Shown here: positions 57,658 through 64,000 of the stretch, piece by piece
How positions within the stretch are numbered: the stretch's first letter is position 1
Layout of the letters: each line of letters opens with the position of its first letter
Assembly (NCBI RefSeq): GCF_025465995.1
Contig: NZ_JANLNY010000006.1
Coordinates: 868,001-932,000, forward strand
DNA from: Pseudomonas sp. 5P_3.1_Bac2
GTDB taxonomy: Bacteria > Pseudomonadota > Gammaproteobacteria > Pseudomonadales > Pseudomonadaceae
Length of the DNA stretch: 64,000 nt
Direction: 5' to 3'
Notes under the pieces: model-generated
What the model was told of the DNA's origin: nothing
Database searches by the model: none
Seen by the model: the letters and a program-made list of their open reading frames with translations, nothing else
Made by a program: the position numbers and the translations under genes

Positions 57658-60600
57658 TTAGGCGACGCCTAGTAATTGTTCAACTTCATGGGCATTGCGG
57701 CACGGCAGCAGTTGCCCCGGCGTAAGCGCCACGGCAAAGGCCTCCTGCAAACGGGCAGCAATGGTTTTTAAATGCTGTGGGCGCAGGCCCAAGCTGATGA
57801 AGTCCTGAGCGGTGTCGTCACTGCTGGCCCCCAGCACTTGCAGATAGATCGCCAACACTTGTTGCGCCTTAGCGTTACGAGCCGTTGGCGTTGATGTGGG
57901 CGCTGCACTGACGGGCTGGGTTGGCTGCGACTGGGTCAATAAGCTGCGCGCGCGGTGGCGATCAGGCTTGCCGTTTTGCGACAGCGGCAACTCTGCCACC
58001 TCAATAAAGCGCGCCGGCACATGGGATTGCGGCAGTTGGCTACGGGCCATCTGGCGCAGTTGCGCTTGGCTTAGGCTCTGGCCTGGCTGGGGCACATACA
58101 AGACGCCCAACAGGTTGTCGCCGCTAGTGGCCTCGGGGTAATCCACCACCAGCACCTGCTTAAGATCGGGCTGTGTGCTCAGGGCCATTTCAATATCCGG
58201 TAGCGATACCCGCACGCCGCGCACCTTCACATAACCATTGACCCGGCTATCGAACAGCAGCGTGCCATCGGCGCGATAACGGCCGCAGTCGCCCGTGCGA
58301 AAAGCCCGTACCGGCTCGCCGCGCTCAGTCTTAATCGTGACGAAATCGGTCTGCGAAAGCGCCCCGTCCTGCAAGTAACCCAGGGCTAGATTCACCCCAG
58401 CGGTATGGATACGCCCCACCACGCCGACGGGACAATGCGCGCCATGCTCATTGAGCAGGTAGTAGCTGTTGCCCGGCAGCGGCCGGCCATAGGGCACGTT
58501 GCCCGGCTCACTGGGATCGATCTCATGCCAGATACTCCAGATGGTGGTTTCTGTCGGCCCCCCCAGAGAAATCAAGCGCGCCTGCGGGCACAGCTGATGC
58601 AACTGACTGATCAGCGCCGGCTTGATGTAGTCGCCGCCCTGGGCGAACAAACGCAGACTCTGCCAGCTGTGTTGATTGCGACAGGCCAGGAGCATCTCGA
58701 GGATCGCCGGCACCGAGCACCAGAGGCTGACCTGATGCTCGCTGATCAGCTGATTCCAGCGCTGCGCGTCTTTGTCTTCACCCGGTCCCGGCAACACCAG
58801 CTTGGCACCGGCGACAAAACTGCCGAGCACATCAAACACCGACATGTCGTGGTGCAGCGGCGTAACCGAAATCAGCACGTCCTCGGCGCTCACCTGCCAC
58901 TGCGCCAGGGTGCTGCCGAGCACATTGGCGGTGGCGCGGTTATTCAGCACAACGCACTTAGGTTTACCGGTGGTGCCCGAGGTATACAGGTAGTAGGCCG
59001 GCGCTTCGCTGCGCGACAAAGCGCTGAAGTCGGTTGCTAACTCCGTGCGAGGCGCGTGGGCCAATAACGCCGCGGGCGTGCTGTGGCGATGGTTAAAGGC
59101 CGGCGCCTGCGCACTGACCACCAAGGCCGGTTGGCAGTTATCCAGCAGGTAATGCAAGCGCTCGCTGGGCGACGCCGCATCAATCGGCACCCAGACCAAA
59201 CCACCCAAGGCGCAGGCCAAGGTCAGCATGCTGTGCTCAGGACTGCGCGGCAGACAAATCGCCACTACTTCGCCGGCCTGCAAGCCTAATGCCTGCAAGC
59301 CACCGAGCATGCGCTTAACGCTGTCACCCAGCGCGGCGTAGGTCAGTTGCCGTGAGCCCTGCACCAGGGCGATACGCTGATTGTTTGGGTCGAAAATATG
59401 CCCGGCGATACGCCCCAGAAAGTCCTCCTGACTGGCCGCCTGTGCCTGGCTGTTAAAGCGGTAGTGCTCGTTAGTCAGCGCCGGCTGCGCGGCCAGGGCC
59501 AAGTCGGCATGGCTCGTGATCGCCGCCACGCTGGCGGCGAAGCTCTGCAAGATAGCGCTGACGATTTGCCCATCGAGCGCTTCACGGGCGTAATCGATCT
59601 CCACCCGCAGATCGCCCTGGGCGGTTGCCGAAAAGCGCAGATCCAGTGCCACCTGCGGCGTCTGGGTGAGGCCGTCGACCCACTGCATGGGGCTGCTGGC
59701 AGATGCCGCAGGCCACGACAGGCCATTGGTGATCACCACCGGGAATACCGGCCCAGGGTTTTGCCCGTCATACAGCAAGCGGGCCAGATCCACGCCGCTG
59801 AAGGCCAGATGTTCCAGCCCTTGCATGACATCCACCTGCAAAGCGGCGGCGCGCTGGATAAACTCAGCATCGCTGCGCGCCCAGTTAAGCGCGATAAAAC
59901 TCGAATGATTAGCCAGCGCGGCACTGGGCGGTGGCGCCACAGGTACGGCCACCAGCAAGTCGCCTTCACTGAGCCAGTGACTCAGCACCTCCAGCGCCAA
60001 AGCCATGACCACGCTGTTTTTAAACAATTGCTGACGCGCGCCCAGCTTGGTTAGCGCGACAAACTGCGCGCGGGGCACCACTTGGCTTAGGCGCGCGTAA
60101 CGCGATTGCTGAATCTGCTCAAGCGCCACGCGCCACGGCAACCGTGGCCCCGGCCTAAGCCCTTGAAGTTTGCTGCGCCAATAGCGGCTGGCGCTTTTGC
60201 GCTGCTCGGCCAACTGCTCCGGCACTGCTGCCTCTACTGGCGGTAATTCGGGTTCCACCACGCCATCGAGCAATTCCAGAAGCAAAGCGCCGATGGAGCG
60301 GCCATCGACGATCAGTGCATCGAAGCGGGCAAACACCCGCACAGAGTCATCGGGCAAGCTAAAGCAGCTGATATTCCACGGCGAGCGGCTGAAATCGAAC
60401 AGCGCGTGGGCATAGTCATCGCGGCGGCGCTGCAATTCAGCTAATGCCTCGGGCAAAGAAAGATGGTTCAGGTCAATCTGCTCGAAGTTAACCTCTGCCT
60501 CGTCACTGACCCACTGCACCAAACGTTCAGGATCAATCCGGCGGCGCAGACTTGGGTGGCGCTTGACCATGGTCTGTAAGCGCGCTTGCAGCAGTGCAGG

Positions 60601-62028
60601 CTCAATCTGCCCGTGATACTCGCGAAACTCCTGCATGGCCACACCGCCGAGCACATGGTCGCTGCGCCGGCCGAGCAGATAAGCCTGCTGCAGGGCATTG
60701 AGGGGCTGCTCTACGCGCCGGGGTTTGCCGGCAGATGCCGGCAGCGGCTGATTAAGCGGCTGGCCATCCTGCGCGACCGCCACCAGCAGGTCGCGGTAAC
60801 GCGCAAACAACTCACTGAGCCATGGCAGTGGCAAGGCATCCAGCCGGGTATCCCAATTGAGCAAAATACCACCGTCACTCAGCGCAGATTGGGCATCGAT
60901 GGCCACCTGCGGGCCTTGGGACATCAACCAGTTGAGCTGACCAAAAGCCTCTGTGACGTGCCCGCTAAACAGCTCACCGCCGGGTAAATCCAGGGCGGCG
61001 GTAAACACCACAGGCGCAAGCTGTGGGGTGCCGTGCCAGCGCGATAAATCGCGCATCAGGCTGACCCCGGAGTAACTGCTGTGGGCCAGCAGATCGACCA
61101 TCTGTCGTGCCAGTTGTTGGCACAGCTCAGCCACAGTGTTGGCGTGTTCGAGATCGACACTCAGGATCAGCACATTGGCAAATTCCCCGACTGTGCGCTC
61201 AATCCCCGGCAGCAGCGGCGCGCGCCAGAAAGTCGGTACGTTCAAGCGAAACTGACGCTGCCCGCATTGCTCGGCCAAGGCCAGAGCAAATACACCCAAC
61301 AGCAAATTGGACAAACTCACCCGCTGTTGCCGCGCCTGCAGTTGCAAGGCTTGGCGTTGCGCGGCGTTCAACCAGTGACTGAAACGGTGGCTCTGCGCCT
61401 GCTCAGCCGGCGTGGGCTGAAACGGCAACTTGGGCGCCTCGGCCACCTGCTCCAAACGCTCGCGCCACCAGCGCCGGTCATGCTCGCGGCGACTGCGCAG
61501 CTCGGGGTCAGCGCGCCACTTATCCAGCCAGCTGAGGTAATCGGCCGGTGCCGGCAGGGTCACATCTGGCTGCAGATACAAACGGGCTAGATCTTCGATC
61601 AGGATGCGCAGACTGGAAGGGTCAATGGCCACCATGTCGGTGTCCAGGTGCAGGCGAAAACGCTCATCACTGAGCAAGCTGAGGGAAAACCGAGCGCCCT
61701 GCCCGTTGGCTAAGTCCAGCTGCTGGTGGCTCCAACGCTCGCGCTTGTGCTGCAACTCACGCTCGCTGGCTAACTGCCCCAGCGTTTGCCAATCGTCCAC
61801 CTCTAAAACCGCCGCAGGCGTAGCGAGCTGTTGCTGGCCATCGCCGGTGATGCGTACGGCGAGCATCGGGTGTAATTCATACAGTCGCTGTAAAGCTTGT
61901 TCCAGTCTGGCCACATCCAGCTTGTGACCAGCAAATTCGGCGTACAAATGGGCCGAAACTCCACCTAACTGCGCATGGGCATCACGCCCAAACCAGCAGG
62001 CGGCCTGCATCGCTGTTAACTCTCTCAT
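57658..62028 (-). CDS. NRPS: Cy-Cy-A-(inactive carrier), Cys/Ser/Thr heterocyclising
   Basis: 1456 residues. Two heterocyclization domains are in tandem. Each has the DxxxxDxxS motif: DMVAIDPSS (Asp131, Asp136, Ser139) and DALIVDGRS (Asp570, Asp575, Ser578), with [10 protein letters not shown] and [10 protein letters not shown] starts. The adenylation domain (about 895-1380) has [21 protein letters not shown] and [11 protein letters not shown]. The final carrier-like domain reads [12 protein letters not shown] (from Asp1409): the serine of GGxS is replaced (Pro1417 by gap-free alignment), so it should not take phosphopantetheine. As remembered for AngR, loading must then go in trans to another carrier, most likely the 905-aa protein. 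The N-terminal start is secure as the Cy motif begins at once. A Fur-like site lies upstream. Confidence 0.88.
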   Translation of the reverse strand: MRELTAMQAACWFGRDAHAQLGGVSAHLYAEFAGHKLDVARLEQALQRLYELHPMLAVRITGDGQQQLATPAAVLEVDDWQTLGQLASERELQHKRERWSHQQLDLANGQGARFSLSLLSDERFRLHLDTDMVAIDPSSLRILIEDLARLYLQPDVTLPAPADYLSWLDKWRADPELRSRREHDRRWWRERLEQVAEAPKLPFQPTPAEQAQSHRFSHWLNAAQRQALQLQARQQRVSLSNLLLGVFALALAEQCGQRQFRLNVPTFWRAPLLPGIERTVGEFANVLILSVDLEHANTVAELCQQLARQMVDLLAHSSYSGVSLMRDLSRWHGTPQLAPVVFTAALDLPGGELFSGHVTEAFGQLNWLMSQGPQVAIDAQSALSDGGILLNWDTRLDALPLPWLSELFARYRDLLVAVAQDGQPLNQPLPASAGKPRRVEQPLNALQQAYLLGRRSDHVLGGVAMQEFREYHGQIEPALLQARLQTMVKRHPSLRRRIDPERLVQWVSDEAEVNFEQIDLNHLSLPEALAELQRRRDDYAHALFDFSRSPWNISCFSLPDDSVRVFARFDALIVDGRSIGALLLELLDGVVEPELPPVEAAVPEQLAEQRKSASRYWRSKLQGLRPGPRLPWRVALEQIQQSRYARLSQVVPRAQFVALTKLGARQQLFKNSVVMALALEVLSHWLSEGDLLVAVPVAPPPSAALANHSSFIALNWARSDAEFIQRAAALQVDVMQGLEHLAFSGVDLARLLYDGQNPGPVFPVVITNGLSWPAASASSPMQWVDGLTQTPQVALDLRFSATAQGDLRVEIDYAREALDGQIVSAILQSFAASVAAITSHADLALAAQPALTNEHYRFNSQAQAASQEDFLGRIAGHIFDPNNQRIALVQGSRQLTYAALGDSVKRMLGGLQALGLQAGEVVAICLPRSPEHSMLTLACALGGLVWVPIDAASPSERLHYLLDNCQPALVVSAQAPAFNHRHSTPAALLAHAPRTELATDFSALSRSEAPAYYLYTSGTTGKPKCVVLNNRATANVLGSTLAQWQVSAEDVLISVTPLHHDMSVFDVLGSFVAGAKLVLPGPGEDKDAQRWNQLISEHQVSLWCSVPAILEMLLACRNQHSWQSLRLFAQGGDYIKPALISQLHQLCPQARLISLGGPTETTIWSIWHEIDPSEPGNVPYGRPLPGNSYYLLNEHGAHCPVGVVGRIHTAGVNLALGYLQDGALSQTDFVTIKTERGEPVRAFRTGDCGRYRADGTLLFDSRVNGYVKVRGVRVSLPDIEMALSTQPDLKQVLVVDYPEATSGDNLLGVLYVPQPGQSLSQAQLRQMARSQLPQSHVPARFIEVAELPLSQNGKPDRHRARSLLTQSQPTQPVSAAPTSTPTARNAKAQQVLAIYLQVLGASSDDTAQDFISLGLRPQHLKTIAARLQEAFAVALTPGQLLPCRNAHEVEQLLGVA

Positions 62029-62083
62029 GGCTCACTCGCGCGGTTGACAAATCCCTGTGTTTGGCGCCTTTTATTTAGGAACG

Positions 62084-62095
62084 ATTATCATTATA
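62084..62095. promoter_or_regulatory. Candidate Fur site between divergent NRPS and isochorismate synthase genes
   Basis: ATTATC-ATTATA, i.e. adjacent hexamers of the GATAAT type on the minus strand (TATAAT-GATAAT), in the 113-bp divergent gap. The full 7-1-7 palindrome is imperfect. It lies 56 bp from the NRPS start and 47 bp from the synthase start, so it could serve both. Confidence 0.55.
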
Positions 62096-62141
62096 TTTCA
62101 AGACAAAATTTATTCGGACAATTCAGCCAAGGAGGCTTTAG

Positions 62142-63320
62142 ATGAGAACTGGCACGCTGCCATCGACTCCTCGTGATGCAGCACAACCTATTGATAAATA
62201 TCGTAGTTTCTCGTTTACATCAGGAGATCGCGAACTCATCACCCAAGGCATACTGGAACGCCTGGACACCCCGGCTGCCGGCGGTTTCGACCCACAAAGC
62301 GGCTTGCAACAACAACTTAAAATTGCCTTCGAAAACGCCCGACAAAAGGGTCATAAAAACCCCGTGGTGGTCGGCGCCATTCCCTTCGATCCCAGCCAGT
62401 CTTCTGCCCTCTTCATCCCCGAACACAGTGAATGGCTCGAGCGTGCCAGCAGCACTCCTGACAGCCTGCAAGGCACCCAGCCGCCGCTAATCAGTCAGCG
62501 CAATATTCCCGAAGAAAGCGGGTTTAAACGGTCGGTCAAACACGCCATCGTCAACTTCCAACACAGCGATGTGCGCAAGGCCGTGTTGTCGGTACAACGC
62601 GAGTTAGAGTTCGCTCAGGATGTGGATCTGCGTTTGATGCAAAACACCCTGCGGGTACAGAACCCGCACGGTTATCACTTCTGCGTGCCGCTGGCCGACG
62701 GCGCGACCTTGATTGGCGTGAGCCCGGAACTGCTGATACGCAAACGTGGCCGGCATTTTATTTCCAACCCCTTGGCCGGCTCGGCCAAACGCATGGCTGA
62801 CCCGCAAGCCGATCAGCTCAGCGCGCAAAACCTCGCCAACTCGGCCAAAGACCATTACGAGCACAGCTTCGTCACTGAGGACATCGCCGCGCAATTGGCC
62901 GGTTTGTGCCAAACCCTGGAAGTCCCGGCACAGCCGTCGCTGCTGAGCACCGCCGCGCTGTGGCATCTCTCGAGCAAGATCGAGGGGCAGTTGCTCGATG
63001 AGCAGACCAATGCCCTGCAACTGGCTTGCCGCCTGCACCCAACGCCAGCCGTGTGCGGCTATCCGACGGAGCTGGCGCGTCGCTTGATTCGCTTTGTCGA
63101 GCCATTTGAGCGAGGCCTGTTTAGCGGCATGGTCGGCTGGTGTGACGCCGAGGGTAATGGCGAATGGGTGGTGACCATCCGCTGTGGCTTGGTCAAGCGC
63201 AATCAAGTGCGCTTGTTTGCCGGCGCCGGCATCGTCGAGGCATCCGTTGCGGACGCCGAGTGGGCCGAGGTGCAGACCAAGCTCGGCACCATGTTGCGCG
63301 GCTGCGGCTTAAGCCAATAA
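62142..63320 (+). CDS. Isochorismate synthase (EntC/DhbC/PmsC type)
   Basis: 392 residues. It converts chorismate to isochorismate, the branch to salicylate or 2,3-dihydroxybenzoate. Family blocks: [76 protein letters not shown] and [20 protein letters not shown]. The SAKDHYEH block (EKDRHEH in EntC) is the isochorismate-synthase type and not the shorter salicylate-synthase (Irp9/MbtI) kind, so a separate lyase is needed; pchB supplies it. GGAGG lies seven bases before the ATG. It is divergent from the large NRPS and followed at 35 bp by the aryl-AMP ligase. Confidence 0.92.
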   Translation: MRTGTLPSTPRDAAQPIDKYRSFSFTSGDRELITQGILERLDTPAAGGFDPQSGLQQQLKIAFENARQKGHKNPVVVGAIPFDPSQSSALFIPEHSEWLERASSTPDSLQGTQPPLISQRNIPEESGFKRSVKHAIVNFQHSDVRKAVLSVQRELEFAQDVDLRLMQNTLRVQNPHGYHFCVPLADGATLIGVSPELLIRKRGRHFISNPLAGSAKRMADPQADQLSAQNLANSAKDHYEHSFVTEDIAAQLAGLCQTLEVPAQPSLLSTAALWHLSSKIEGQLLDEQTNALQLACRLHPTPAVCGYPTELARRLIRFVEPFERGLFSGMVGWCDAEGNGEWVVTIRCGLVKRNQVRLFAGAGIVEASVADAEWAEVQTKLGTMLRGCGLSQ

Positions 63321-63355
63321 GCCCTTCTGACATTCACCCTTTTGAAGTGACGGCA

Positions 63356-64000
63356 ATGACTATCGAATTTACTCCCTGGCCGGCCACCCGCGCCGAGCTG
63401 TACCGTCAGCGCGGTTACTGGCTTGCGCAACCGCTGACGCAGATCCTCCAGCAAAACGCTCAGCCGGATGACATCGCCATCCTCTGTGGTGAGCGCCAAT
63501 TCAGCTACGCCGAGCTCGATCAACGTTCCACTAACCTGGCCGCACGCTTAGCCGAAAGCGGCCTCGGCCATGGCGACAGCGCCCTGGTGCAACTGCCTAA
63601 TAGCGCCGAATTTTATCTGGTCCTGTTTGCCTTGCTTAAGTGCGGCGTGGTGCCGGTACTGGCGCTGTACAACCACCGGCAGATGGAGCTGCGCAGCTAT
63701 GCCGAGCAGATCAAACCCAGGCTGTTGATCGGCTGCCGCGAGCATGAAGTGTTCCGCGACGACGCCTTTATCCACGCCCTGAGTGAGCAAGGCATTCGCC
63801 CACCGCTGAAGCTGTTTTTGCATGACCGCGATTCTGCTTGCGACCTGACCCGCTGGCTGAACGAGCCCCCCAGCACGCTGTGCCCATACGCCCCTACTCC
63901 GGCGGACCAAGTGGCACTGTTTCAGCTGTCCGGCGGCAGCACCGGCACGCCGAAACTGATCCCGCGCACCCACGATGACTACCTCTACAACGTGCGCGCC
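63356..64000 (+). CDS. Aryl acid-AMP ligase (EntE/DhbE/PchD/PmsE type), cut by window end
   Basis: The first 215 residues of a longer protein (the family has about 540). The ATG at 63356 has a modest site (GAAGTGACGG). The start EFTPWPATRAELYRQRGYW and QRSTNLAARLAESGL are the stand-alone aryl-acid ligase N-terminus. The ATP loop LFQLSGGSTGTPKLIPRTHD, which continues DYLYNVRA, closely matches EntE. It would activate salicylate or 2,3-dihydroxybenzoate and load an aryl carrier protein not seen here. The specificity residues that separate salicylate from dihydroxybenzoate lie beyond the window end. It follows the isochorismate synthase closely and is probably co-transcribed. Confidence 0.9.
   Translation, partial: MTIEFTPWPATRAELYRQRGYWLAQPLTQILQQNAQPDDIAILCGERQFSYAELDQRSTNLAARLAESGLGHGDSALVQLPNSAEFYLVLFALLKCGVVPVLALYNHRQMELRSYAEQIKPRLLIGCREHEVFRDDAFIHALSEQGIRPPLKLFLHDRDSACDLTRWLNEPPSTLCPYAPTPADQVALFQLSGGSTGTPKLIPRTHDDYLYNVRA

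Noticed and set aside
62041..62141. A sigma70 promoter from TTGACA at 62044
   Set aside because: The nearest -10-like hexamers give spacers of 19-22 bp, outside the normal range.
63548..63973. Minus-strand frame at the right edge
   Set aside because: The plus-strand aryl-AMP ligase gives a clear family match through the same DNA.

Overview
The window looks like a chromosomal segment of a Pseudomonas-type gammaproteobacterium. It carries the muxABC-opmB RND efflux operon, a tamAB pair, a Tpx of Pseudomonas/enteric type, a PchB-type isochorismate-pyruvate lyase and a FatB/FatCDE-like siderophore uptake operon. Codon use is moderately GC-rich throughout, apart from one AT-rich patch at about 54.35-56.0 kb. 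I saw no rRNA, tRNA, CRISPR array or complete insertion sequence. All family assignments are by eye, from motifs and remembered homologues.

Layout. (1) 0-5 kb: the end of a PAP2 phosphatase gene coupled to a periplasmic dual-specificity phosphatase, a retropepsin-like Zn_protease-family protein, katG with an OxyR-like site, and dsbB. (2) 5-14 kb: muxA-muxB-muxC-opmB, a tripartite RND efflux operon with overlapping genes. (3) 14-22.5 kb: tpx, a sodium:alanine symporter, tamA-tamB (outer-membrane translocation/lipid transport) and a GNAT acetyltransferase. (4) 22.5-27.4 kb: xthA, a PstS-like/OmpA fusion behind an apparent Pho box, a TerC-family membrane protein behind a structured leader, a 55-aa ORF and an unrecognised protein. 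(5) 27.4-34.2 kb: a largely non-coding stretch, then a chaperone-usher pilus locus with two DUF1120-type subunits, a decayed third copy, chaperone, usher and a small tip-like subunit. (6) 34.3-40.2 kb: azlCD, a short-chain dehydrogenase, an MFS transporter, an acyl-CoA dehydrogenase and a divergent LysR regulator.

(7) 40.2 kb to the right edge is a large iron-siderophore cluster. From the left it holds pchB (salicylate formation), a TonB-dependent receptor with an N-terminal signalling domain, and a seven-gene leftward operon. In transcription order that operon is an ECF sigma factor, two ABC exporter half-transporters, two FecCD-type permeases, an ATPase and a binding lipoprotein. A divergent NRPS gene follows (degenerate C, carrier, condensation), then an AT-rich MFS gene, an amine/amino-acid N-monooxygenase, a 1456-residue NRPS (Cy-Cy-A plus a carrier lacking its serine), an isochorismate synthase and the start of an aryl-AMP ligase cut by the window edge. 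Fur-box-like sequences sit before the sigma factor/NRPS pair, before the receptor and between the large NRPS and the isochorismate synthase.

The set of enzymes matches the anguibactin/acinetobactin/pseudomonine logic. An aryl acid is activated, joined to a cyclised Cys, Ser or Thr by tandem Cy domains, and released by condensation with an N-hydroxylated amine. PchB, with no DHB-forming genes in view, favours salicylate as cap, which would be pseudomonine-like. The amino-acid choice and the amine remain open because the right end of the cluster is outside the window.
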